A program made the position numbers and the translations under genes. Under the pieces are notes generated by a model, which searched no databases, was not told the origin of the DNA, and saw only the letters and a program-made list of their open reading frames with translations. 14,020 nucleotides of DNA from the NCBI GenBank assembly GCA_021827225.1, contig JAKAXG010000040.1, positions 1 through 14,020 of the forward strand, read 5' to 3'. How positions within the stretch are numbered: the first letter of the stretch is position 1; every line of letters begins with the position of its first letter. Source of the stretch: Actinomycetes bacterium (GTDB lineage Bacteria; Actinomycetota; Acidimicrobiia; Acidimicrobiales; Palsa-688). Positions 5,399 to 11,409 of the stretch are shown here, piece by piece.

Positions 5399-6681
5399 CC
5401 CCCGGCACCCCCGGCACCCCCGGCGCCCCCGGCCCGCAGACCCGGACCGGCCTGGTCCGGGCGGTCACCTACCCGCTGCGCCTGGGGGAGGTGGGAGAGG
5501 ACTGGCGCTCCACCAGGTTCGGACGCCTGGCTCTGGTCAACGTCCTGTCGTCGGCCGGCGACGCCCTGGTGGTGGTGGCCCTGGCCGGGTCGGTGTTCGT
5601 GAGCGTGCCGCTGACCGCGGCCCGGGGCAGGACGGCGCTCGGGCTGGTGTGCACCCTGCTGCCGTTCGCGGTGGTTGCGCCGCTCATCGGCCCGGCCGCG
5701 GACCGGACCAGGAGGGGCAAGCGCTTCGTGATGTTCCTGGCCGCGGTGGGCCGCACCGCGGCGGCGGTGATGATGGCGGCCTGGCTGCACAGCCTGCTGC
5801 TCTTCCCGGCGGCGTTCCTGAGCCTGGTCTGCTCCAAGACCCACGGCGTGGCCCGCTCCTCGCTGGTGCCGGGCTCCATGGACGGTCACCTGAACCTGGT
5901 CCGGGCCAACTCCCGCCTGGCCGTGGGGGCCGGCGTGTCCTCCGCGGTGGCGGCGGCCGCCGGCGGCGCCGTCTACGCCGTGTTCGGTTCCCGGCCGGTG
6001 CTCCAGATCGACGCGTTCGTCTTCGCCGTGACCGCGGCGACGGCCATCCTGGTGCCCCGCCCGGTCGAGCCGGAGCCGGGCCCGGAGCCGGCGACCGCTC
6101 CGGGAGCGCCGGATCCGGCCCGCCCCCGCCTCGGCCTGAGCCGGCCGGCGCTGACCGTGACCGCCCTGCGGGGCGCCACCGGGTTTCTGACCGCGCTGAT
6201 CGCCTTCGGCTTCCGGGCGCAGTCCACCCCGGTCGTCTGGTACGGCGTGGCCGCGGCCGCCGGCCTGGCCGGCAGCCTGGCCGGGTCGGCGCTGGCCCCG
6301 GCCGCCCGGCGGCTGGTGCGCTCGGACGGGTGGCTGGTGGCCGTGCCGGCCTTGGCGGTGGCCGTGGCCGCGGCCCTGGTGATCCTGCTCGGCTCCGGCC
6401 AGCACCGCCTCGGCGCGGCGGCGCTGGCGGCGTCGGCCGGGCTGGGGGGATCCGTGGCCAAGACCGCCTTCGATTCCCTCGTCCAGTCGTCTGTCACCGA
6501 GAGGCGCCGGGCCCAGGCGTTCGCCCGCTTCGAGGCCCAGTTCCAGGGGGCGTGGGTGGTGGCCGCGCTGGTACCCACGCTCATCGCCGTGCCCCTGACC
6601 GCCGGCTTTGCCATCGTCGGGGTCGCGGTGGCCGTGGCCGGCGCCGGCCTGGCCGCCCGCCTGGTGCGGTCCCGGGGATGA
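5395..6681 (+). CDS. MFS transporter
   Basis: A 428-residue multispanning protein of the major facilitator superfamily. It has a cytoplasmic N-terminus, repeated hydrophobic helices from about residue 45 onward, and the loop 2-3 motif-A-like segment GPAADRTRRGKRFV after the second helix. A Pro/Glu/Ala-rich central loop (VEPEPGPEPATAPGAPDPA) separates the two halves. The GTG start overlaps the DedA stop and lacks a Shine-Dalgarno sequence, so translation is probably coupled. The first residues after the start are Pro-Gly tripeptides encoded by a 9-bp tandem repeat. Substrate cannot be told from sequence; many such actinobacterial carriers are drug or metabolite exporters. A strong stem-loop follows the stop at once. 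Confidence 0.85.
   Translation: MTPGTPGTPGAPGPQTRTGLVRAVTYPLRLGEVGEDWRSTRFGRLALVNVLSSAGDALVVVALAGSVFVSVPLTAARGRTALGLVCTLLPFAVVAPLIGPAADRTRRGKRFVMFLAAVGRTAAAVMMAAWLHSLLLFPAAFLSLVCSKTHGVARSSLVPGSMDGHLNLVRANSRLAVGAGVSSAVAAAAGGAVYAVFGSRPVLQIDAFVFAVTAATAILVPRPVEPEPGPEPATAPGAPDPARPRLGLSRPALTVTALRGATGFLTALIAFGFRAQSTPVVWYGVAAAAGLAGSLAGSALAPAARRLVRSDGWLVAVPALAVAVAAALVILLGSGQHRLGAAALAASAGLGGSVAKTAFDSLVQSSVTERRRAQAFARFEAQFQGAWVVAALVPTLIAVPLTAGFAIVGVAVAVAGAGLAARLVRSRG
5401..5436 (+). repeat. 9-bp tandem repeat encoding Pro-Gly-X units
   Basis: Two identical copies of CCCGGCACC (5401-5418) are followed by CCCGGCGCC (5419-5427) and a decayed CCCGGCCCG (5428-5436). In frame it encodes PGT-PGT-PGA-PGP at the N-terminus of the MFS protein. 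Likely a slippage product; copy number may vary between strains. Confidence 0.7.
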
Positions 6682-6684
6682 GGG

Positions 6685-6729
6685 GGGAAAGAGCCGGCCG
6701 GCCCGGTTCGGGACCTTCGGCTCTTTCCC
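6685..6729 (+). terminator. Stem-loop terminator after the MFS gene
   Basis: A perfect 12-bp inverted repeat, GGGAAAGAGCCG (6685-6696) and CGGCTCTTTCCC (6718-6729), starts 3 nt after the stop codon. The 21-nt loop holds a smaller CCCG/CGGG hairpin (6702-6712). No T-tract follows, as is common for terminators in high-GC actinobacteria. It separates the DedA-MFS unit from the aminotransferase gene. Confidence 0.6.
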
Positions 6730-6762
6730 GGTCATTGCGGCTGTCGGGATACTTGCCTTCCA

Positions 6763-8205
6763 ATGGTGCGAAACATGGAATCCACCGCCGGCTACCTGGA
6801 TCCGATCTCCCCCTCCGGCCCGCCCGGCGCCGGGTTGCCCCGCCGCCTGGTCGGTGACGACGTGACCGTCGAGTGCGCCGACGGGCTGGCCCGCCGCTAT
6901 CTCAACCTGGACGCCGCCGCTTCCACCAGCGCCCTGCCGGCGGTGCTGAACCGGGTCAGCGAATTCCTGCCCTACTACTCGAGCGTCCACCGGGGCGCCG
7001 GGTACAAGTCGCAGCTGTCCACCGGCGCCTACGAGCAGGCCCGCGACGCGGCCATGCGCTTCGCCGGCCGCGAGCGGCCCGACGCCGACGTGGCCATCAT
7101 CTGCCGCAACACCACCGAGGCCATCAACCACCTGGCGTACCGCCTCGACCTGCACCCCGACGAGACGGTCGTCACGACCGTGGCCGAGCACCACGCCGAC
7201 CTCCTCCCGTGGGCCCGCCTGTGCCGCCGCCAGTTCGTGGAGTGCGACCGGTCAGGAACCTTCGGCGCCGGCGCCGTCGCCGAGGCGCTGGACCGGGCCG
7301 TCCGGCCCCGGCTGCTGGCCATCACCGGGGCATCGAACGTGACGGGCTGGCGGCCGCCGGTCGACCGGGCCGTGGAACTGGCCCACGAGAGGGGGATACC
7401 GGTCCTGGTGGACGGCGCCCAACTGGCGCCGCACCGGCCGCTGCCGCCCGCCGCCGACTTCGTGGTGTGGAGCGGCCACAAGATGTACGCCCCGTTCGGG
7501 GCCGGCGTGCTGATCGGGCCCCGCCAGATGTTCCGTTCCGGCGATCCCTTCCTCGCGGGCGGCGGGGCCGTGGACCTGGTGGACCTGGACGAGGTGGCCT
7601 GGTCGGAGCCCCCCGAGCGGGAGGAGGCCGGATCCCCCAACGTGATCGGGGCGGTCGCCCTGCACGCCGCCATGGATGAGCTCGCCGCCGTCGGCTTCCC
7701 CGCCATCGAGGCCCACGACGACGCCATCGCCGGGCGGCTGCGCCGGGGGCTGGCGGCCATCCCCGGCGTGCAGCTCCTCGGCCCGGACCCGTCGGTGCCG
7801 ACGCTGCCGATCGCCGCTTTCAACGTGGCCGGGATCCCCCACGGTCTGGTGGCGGCCAGGCTGAGCTACGAGTTCGGCATCGGGGTCCGCCACGGCTGCT
7901 TCTGCGCCCACCCGTACCTGATGCGCCTGCTCGGGATGCCTCCCGAGGAGGTGGCCGCCTACCGGCAGGCCATCCGCGACGGTGACCGGCGGGCGGTGCC
8001 CGGAGCGGTCCGGGCCAGCGGCGGGATCAACACCTCGGCCGACGACATCGAGCGGCTGCTCGCAGCCGTGGCCCTCATCGCGTCCAGCGCCCCCGGTCCC
8101 TTCGGGTACGTGCAGGACCCGGGCAGCGGCGACTACCGCCCGCCGGACGGCCTGGCCCCGTGGGAGGCGCCGGGGAACAACGGTTCACCGTGCGCGGTGG
8201 GCTGA
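6763..8205 (+). CDS. Class-V PLP-dependent aminotransferase / cysteine desulfurase-like protein
   Basis: A 480-residue fold-type I PLP enzyme of aminotransferase class V, in the SufS/Csd-like branch. Seen: NTTEAINHLAYR (116-127), AEHHADLLPW with His143 stacking on PLP, ITGASNVTGW (187-196), VDGAQ with Asp217 and Gln220, the Schiff-base lysine Lys240 in SGHKMYAPFGAG, and RHGCFCAHP with Cys379 and Cys381 where cysteine desulfurases carry the persulfide-forming cysteine. The NTSADDIERLL segment (423-433) is also typical. The C-terminus extends about 40 residues past the usual end. No SUF or ISC partners are adjacent, so a housekeeping SufS role is not shown; cysteine/selenocysteine lyase or another class-V reaction is possible. 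There is no Shine-Dalgarno before ATG 6763 (or ATG 6775); a GATACT at 6748-6753 would give an almost leaderless mRNA. Confidence 0.88.
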   Translation: MVRNMESTAGYLDPISPSGPPGAGLPRRLVGDDVTVECADGLARRYLNLDAAASTSALPAVLNRVSEFLPYYSSVHRGAGYKSQLSTGAYEQARDAAMRFAGRERPDADVAIICRNTTEAINHLAYRLDLHPDETVVTTVAEHHADLLPWARLCRRQFVECDRSGTFGAGAVAEALDRAVRPRLLAITGASNVTGWRPPVDRAVELAHERGIPVLVDGAQLAPHRPLPPAADFVVWSGHKMYAPFGAGVLIGPRQMFRSGDPFLAGGGAVDLVDLDEVAWSEPPEREEAGSPNVIGAVALHAAMDELAAVGFPAIEAHDDAIAGRLRRGLAAIPGVQLLGPDPSVPTLPIAAFNVAGIPHGLVAARLSYEFGIGVRHGCFCAHPYLMRLLGMPPEEVAAYRQAIRDGDRRAVPGAVRASGGINTSADDIERLLAAVALIASSAPGPFGYVQDPGSGDYRPPDGLAPWEAPGNNGSPCAVG

Positions 8206-8208
8206 GGG

Positions 8209-8228
8209 GGTCCGGACCCGTCCGGGCT
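8209..8228 (+). terminator. Probable stem-loop terminator after the aminotransferase
   Basis: Starting 4 nt after the stop, GGTCCGGA pairs with TCCGGGCT (8 pairs counting two G-U) around a CCCG tetraloop. No T-tract follows. It fits the end of a transcript before the thioredoxin promoter region. Confidence 0.4.
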
Positions 8229-8283
8229 GATAAGCAGGAGCCGCTGGAATAGGGGCGACCGCCGACCGGTTGTCTACCTACAG

Positions 8284-8299
8284 ATACCCCACGGGGTAT
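8284..8299. promoter_or_regulatory. CsoR/CstR-type palindromic operator upstream of thioredoxin
   Basis: A perfect palindrome, ATACCCC-AC-GGGGTAT (7-bp arms, 2-bp centre), lies 18 bp upstream of the thioredoxin GTG. Palindromes of A/T-rich ends with C-runs meeting G-runs are the operator form of the CsoR family (copper-sensing CsoR, persulfide-sensing CstR and relatives). The position close to the start would block transcription or the early leader. No CsoR-family gene is in the window. TATATC (8297-8302) at its right edge could be part of a promoter, but I could not place a convincing -35. Confidence 0.55.
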
Positions 8300-8317
8300 A
8301 TCCGCAAGGGAGGAAGA

Positions 8318-8695
8318 GTGGCAACCGTCAAGGCAACCAAGGAGAACTTCACCGACCTCGTCAACCAGAACGGAACCGTCCTGGTCGACTTCTGGGCCTC
8401 ATGGTGCGGCCCGTGCCGGATGTTCGCCCCCGTCTTCGAGGGTGCCGCCGAGAAGCACCCGGACATGGTGTTCGCCAAGGTGGACACCGAGGCGGAGCCG
8501 GAACTGGCCGGGGCGTTCGGGATCATGTCGATCCCCACCCTCATGGTGCTCAGGGACCAGGTGATCGTCTACTCCCAGGCCGGGGCCCTGCCGGCTCACG
8601 CCCTGGAGCAGCTGATCGAGCAGGTCGAGGAGCTGGACATGGACGAGGTCCGCCGGCAGATAGCCGAAGCCGAAGCAGCTTCCGCCGCCCAGTGA
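8318..8695 (+). CDS. trxA: Thioredoxin
   Basis: A 125-residue cytoplasmic thiol-disulfide oxidoreductase. The thioredoxin fold is plain: VDFWASWCGPC with redox cysteines Cys30 and Cys33, then MSIPTLMV with the cis-proline, then the usual Gly in the last strand region and a C-terminal helix. About 15 residues (DMDEVRRQIAEAEAASAAQ) extend past a minimal thioredoxin. The GTG at 8318 is chosen because GGGAGG (8308-8313) precedes it and the product begins at the normal place; an in-frame TTG at 8270 would put the CsoR-like palindrome inside the gene. The stop overlaps the GTG of the PIG-L deacetylase. The operator in front suggests induction by copper or reactive sulfur rather than constitutive expression. 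Confidence 0.92.
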   Translation: MATVKATKENFTDLVNQNGTVLVDFWASWCGPCRMFAPVFEGAAEKHPDMVFAKVDTEAEPELAGAFGIMSIPTLMVLRDQVIVYSQAGALPAHALEQLIEQVEELDMDEVRRQIAEAEAASAAQ

Positions 8696-9381
8696 CCGGG
8701 CGGCCGGCGCCCCCCGGGTGGCCCGGCAGGTCGGTCCTGGCGGTCTGCGCCCATCCCGACGACGAGTCGTTCGGGCTGGGAGCCGTCCTCGCCGACGCCG
8801 CCTCCCGGGGGGCCGAGGTCTCGGTCCTGTGCTTCACCGCCGGTGAGGCCTCCACCCTGGGTGCCTCCACCCTGGGCGTCGGCCAGGCGCCACTCAGCCA
8901 GGTCCGGCGCGACGAGTTCGAGGCGGCCGCCGCGGTTCTCGGGCTGCAGAGCCCTCTCATGATGGACTACCCCGACGGCGGGCTGTCCGGGGTGGACGTG
9001 GAGGAACTGGCCGGCCACGTGGTGGCCGCGGCCGGGCAGCTGGAGGCGGCCGGCATCCTGGCGTTCGACCTGGGCGGCGTCACGGGCCACCCTGACCACC
9101 ACAGGGCCACCGAGGCGGCCCTGGCGGCCGCCGGCCGGTTGGGCCTGCCGGTGACCGGCTGGGCCGTACCCGAGGACGTGGCGCTCACCCTCAACTCGGA
9201 GCTCGGCACCCGGTTCTGCGGACGCAGCCCCGAGAAGCCCACCTCCGTGCTGTCGGTGGACCGGGCGGTTCAGCAGAAGGCCATCGCCTGCCACGTCAGC
9301 CAGTGCACCTCCAATCCGGTGTTGTGGCGGCGGCTGCAGCTTCAGGGCGAGCGCGAGTACCTGGTGCCGTTGCGTTCCTGA
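8692..9381 (+). CDS. PIG-L/LmbE-family deacetylase
   Basis: A 229-residue zinc-dependent N-deacetylase of the PIG-L/LmbE family, whose members act on N-acetylglucosaminyl conjugates (MshB and Mca in mycothiol metabolism, BshB, lincomycin enzymes). Seen: AHPDDE (20-25) supplying His21 and Asp24 as zinc ligands with Asp23 as likely base, and GHPDHH (132-137) supplying the third ligand His136. The GTG start overlaps the thioredoxin stop (GTGA). Its pairing with thioredoxin hints at low-molecular-weight thiol or xenobiotic-conjugate chemistry, but the sequence does not single out MshB or Mca. The last 86 bases overlap the convergent terC gene antiparallel. Confidence 0.88.
   Translation: MTGRPAPPGWPGRSVLAVCAHPDDESFGLGAVLADAASRGAEVSVLCFTAGEASTLGASTLGVGQAPLSQVRRDEFEAAAAVLGLQSPLMMDYPDGGLSGVDVEELAGHVVAAAGQLEAAGILAFDLGGVTGHPDHHRATEAALAAAGRLGLPVTGWAVPEDVALTLNSELGTRFCGRSPEKPTSVLSVDRAVQQKAIACHVSQCTSNPVLWRRLQLQGEREYLVPLRS
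8848..8877 (+). repeat. 15-bp tandem duplication inside the deacetylase gene
   Basis: Two adjacent 15-bp units, 8848-8862 and 8863-8877, identical except for the last base (T versus C). They duplicate the residues ASTLG. It lies in the variable loop after the first core strands, where substrate-specificity residues often sit. Looks like a recent in-frame slippage event. Confidence 0.75.
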
Positions 9382-10291
9382 CCGCCGCCTTCTCGTCCGG
9401 TGCCCTCAGGCTGAGGAGCGTGGCGGCAGCGACGATGGCGGCCAGCACGGCCAGGCTGAGCAGGTCCGGAACGTGGACGAACGGCTCCAGCAGCATCTTC
9501 GCCCCGATGAAGACGAGTATCACGGCCAGCCCCTGCCTGAGGTACCTGAGCCGTTCCAGGGCCCCGGCCAGGACGAAATACAGCGATCGCAGGCCGAGCA
9601 CCGCGAAGGCGTTGGACGTGAACACCACGAACGCGTCCCGGGTGACGCCGAACACGGCAGGGATGGAGTCGGCGGCGAAGACGATGTCGCTGGTCTCCAC
9701 GGCCACCAGGGCGAGCAGCAGGGGAGTGGCCACGAGCGTCCCCCGCCGCACGAAGAACCGGTCGCCCTCGTAGCCCTCGGTGACGGGGATGACCCGGCGG
9801 GCGAACCTCAGCGCCGCGCTGCGCCCGGGGTCCGGCTGTTCCCTGCTCAGGGCCATGTGGATCCCGGCTGCGAGCACCACGGCGCCCAGGACGTAGAGCG
9901 TCCAGCTGAGCCGGTCGAGCAGGGCCGCTCCACCCGAGATGAACACTGCCCGAAGGACCAGGGCGCCCACCACCCCGAAGTACAGGACCCGCCGCCGATG
10001 GGGTTCGGGCACGGCGAGGGCCTCGAAGAGCAGGGCGAACACGAAGACGTTGTCCAGGCTCAGGGACTTCTCCAGCAGGTAGGCCGTGAAGTACTGCTCC
10101 GTCACGGCCCCGCCGTGGAAGGCCCCGTAGACCGCCCCGAAGCCCAGGCCGACGCCGATCCACAGCCCGGTGGCCACCGCCGCCCGGGCCATGGTCAGCT
10201 GACGGCCCCGGCCGTTGACCCGCAGATCGACGACCAGCAGCACGGCGATCAGAGCCGTCGCCGCGGCCCAGGACCACAGGGAGCCGCTCAC
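9296..10291 (-). CDS. TerC/Alx-family integral membrane protein
   Basis: A 331-residue polytopic membrane protein of the TerC family; characterised relatives (Alx, MntP-like MeeY/MeeF) export Mn2+ or help metallate exported enzymes. Seen: EKSLSLDNVFVF (74-85) and VETSDIVFAADSIPAVF (198-214), the two acidic metal-site helices, plus FTSNAFAVLGLRSLYF (224-239). About eight or nine hydrophobic segments are visible, and an Ala/Thr-rich tail follows residue 298. The GTG start overlaps the stop of the short F0 b gene (GTGA), so it is the third gene of the atpB-atpF' operon. The 3' end overlaps the deacetylase gene by 86 bp. No yybP-ykoY riboswitch was seen, and its position inside an operon leaves no room for one. 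Confidence 0.92.
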   Translation of the reverse strand: MSGSLWSWAAATALIAVLLVVDLRVNGRGRQLTMARAAVATGLWIGVGLGFGAVYGAFHGGAVTEQYFTAYLLEKSLSLDNVFVFALLFEALAVPEPHRRRVLYFGVVGALVLRAVFISGGAALLDRLSWTLYVLGAVVLAAGIHMALSREQPDPGRSAALRFARRVIPVTEGYEGDRFFVRRGTLVATPLLLALVAVETSDIVFAADSIPAVFGVTRDAFVVFTSNAFAVLGLRSLYFVLAGALERLRYLRQGLAVILVFIGAKMLLEPFVHVPDLLSLAVLAAIVAAATLLSLRAPDEKAAVRNATAPGTRARPEAAAAATTPDWRCTG

Positions 10292-10602
10292 GACGGGGAC
10301 CGCACCGCCGAGGGGTGGGACCGGCGGGCCCGGTCCTCGGCCATCCGGTCGGCGGTCTCGATGATGGCCCTGGCCTCCCTCCTGGCCTCGGACAGGGTCT
10401 TCTGGTAGTCGGCCTCGGCCGCGGCCAAGAGGTCCTCCACCCTGCGGGCCTTGGCCAGGGACTCGTCGATCTCCGCCTGGCGGCGGCGCATGGCGGCCTG
10501 CAGCGGTCTGATCACGAAGCGGGTGACCACGAGCAGGACGATGACAAAGACCCCCATCTCCACCGCGAAAGTCGAGTTGAGGGCAAAGAAGTCAGCGGTC
10601 AT
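10288..10602 (-). CDS. atpF: F0F1 ATP synthase subunit b, short form
   Basis: A 104-residue protein: one N-terminal membrane helix (about 13-30, VEMGVFVIVLLVVTRFVIRP) followed by a charged helix with the RRQAEIDESLAKARRVEDLLAAAEADY pattern typical of the F0 b stator. Normal b subunits are about 155-190 residues; here the distal dimerization and delta-binding part is missing and the chain ends in a non-helical Ser/Pro/Arg tail. The start is firm: AGGAGG (10612-10617) lies 9 nt before the ATG, inside the end of atpB, and the ATG overlaps the atpB stop (ATGA). No atpE lies between a and b, and no atpH, A, G, D or C follows; terC does. As built it probably cannot reach the top of a standard F1. 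Confidence 0.78.
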   Translation of the reverse strand: MTADFFALNSTFAVEMGVFVIVLLVVTRFVIRPLQAAMRRRQAEIDESLAKARRVEDLLAAAEADYQKTLSEARREARAIIETADRMAEDRARRSHPSAVRSPS

Positions 10603-11321
10603 CGGACGGTTCCTCCTGGTTCATCTTCGGGGGCGAGGGCGGAATCGAAGTACAGAACGGTGAGCAGCGAGAAGAGGAACGCCTGCATGACCGCCACCAG
10701 GACCGAGAAGAGCTTCCAGGCCAGCAGGGGCAGCGGGGTGAGCGTGGGCGGGATCAACTCGAAGATCAGCACCACCATCACGGTGCCGGCGAAGACGTTG
10801 CCGAACAGCCGCAGGGCGAGCGTCACCGGCTTCGCCAGCTCCTCCAGGATCCGCAGCGGCAGCATCCACGGCGCCGGCTCCAGGTAGTGGCGTAGGTAGC
10901 CCCGCCAGCCCCTGGCCCGCACCGCCGTGGCGTGCACGGCGAGTATGCAGAACACCGCCAGGGATGCGGTCAGGTTCAGGTCGCCGGTAGGCGCCGGAAG
11001 CGCCTTCTGGGGATGGCCGCTCGGCACCGTCTCGAGCAGGGTGGCGACGAGGATGAACACGAACAGCACGACCGCCAGGGGGATCACCCGACGGCCGGCC
11101 GGGCCCAGCCGGTCGCCCACGTGACGCTCGGCGGCCGAGATCACCGACTCCCAGGCGAGCTGCATCCGGGTGGGCCGTCGCGCCGACAGGTTGCGGCGGG
11201 CCACGAGGCCGAGGGCGATCACGATCAGGCCGGCCGCCACCGTCGCCACGATGGTGTCGACGTTGAACTGGAACCCGCCGATGCCTACCGTTCCGGCGGT
11301 TGCGAGAATTGCGGTGGTCAC
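10599..11321 (-). CDS. atpB: F0F1 ATP synthase subunit a
   Basis: A 240-residue membrane protein carrying the proton half-channels of F0. Seen: GFQFNVDTIVAT near the N-terminus, then PTGDLNLTASLAVF (111-124), the hallmark EELAKPVTLALRLFGNVFAG (160-179) containing the essential Arg171 and Asn175, and WKLFSVLVAVMQAFLFSLLTVLYF (202-225) with Gln213, the counterpart of E. coli Gln252. The E. coli Glu219 position is Thr180. All core features for rotation are there, so it is not a decayed copy. GTG start with GGAG close upstream. The genomic setting is odd: the next gene is a short b, with no c subunit and no F1 genes, and a two-component system lies upstream. It may be a second, partial F0 set beside a complete operon elsewhere. 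Confidence 0.88.
   Translation of the reverse strand: MTTAILATAGTVGIGGFQFNVDTIVATVAAGLIVIALGLVARRNLSARRPTRMQLAWESVISAAERHVGDRLGPAGRRVIPLAVVLFVFILVATLLETVPSGHPQKALPAPTGDLNLTASLAVFCILAVHATAVRARGWRGYLRHYLEPAPWMLPLRILEELAKPVTLALRLFGNVFAGTVMVVLIFELIPPTLTPLPLLAWKLFSVLVAVMQAFLFSLLTVLYFDSALAPEDEPGGTVR
10612..10617 (-). promoter_or_regulatory. Ribosome binding site of the short atpF
   Basis: AGGAGG on the minus strand, 9 nt before the ATG at 10602 and within the last codons of atpB. It shows that the b-like gene is independently initiated and translated despite its short length. Confidence 0.8.
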
Positions 11322-11369
11322 GGCGACTCCGGTGAGGTCGGGGCCCGGGTGGTGTACCGGTCCGGGGGG

Positions 11370-11386
11370 GACGCCGGTGCGGCGTC
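11370..11386 (-). terminator. Stem-loop between the histidine kinase and atpB
   Basis: A perfect 7-bp stem with a 3-nt loop (GACGCCG/CGGCGTC on the plus strand) lies 24 nt past the kinase stop in the minus-strand direction and is followed there by a run of C. It likely ends the two-component transcript, leaving atpB its own promoter within 11322-11369. That promoter could not be identified. Confidence 0.4.
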
Positions 11387-11409
11387 GGTGTCAGTGCACC
11401 CGGCCGGTG

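Noticed and set aside
5182..7194. A 670-aa minus-strand open frame opposite the MFS and aminotransferase genes
   Set aside because: Low-complexity Gly/Arg/Gln/His-rich translation with no domain; it is the usual antisense shadow in high-GC DNA.
8270..8317. TTG start extending thioredoxin by 16 residues
   Set aside because: The extension would cover the CsoR-like palindrome and lacks a ribosome site; GTG 8318 has GGGAGG and the normal family start.
8692..9381. Naming the deacetylase MshB or Mca
   Set aside because: Only the general PIG-L/LmbE metal motifs are visible; specificity residues cannot be judged by eye and no other mycothiol gene is present.
10288..10602. Short b subunit as a frameshifted full-length atpF
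   Set aside because: No continuation of the stalk helix was found in the other frames; those frames run straight into terC coding sequence.
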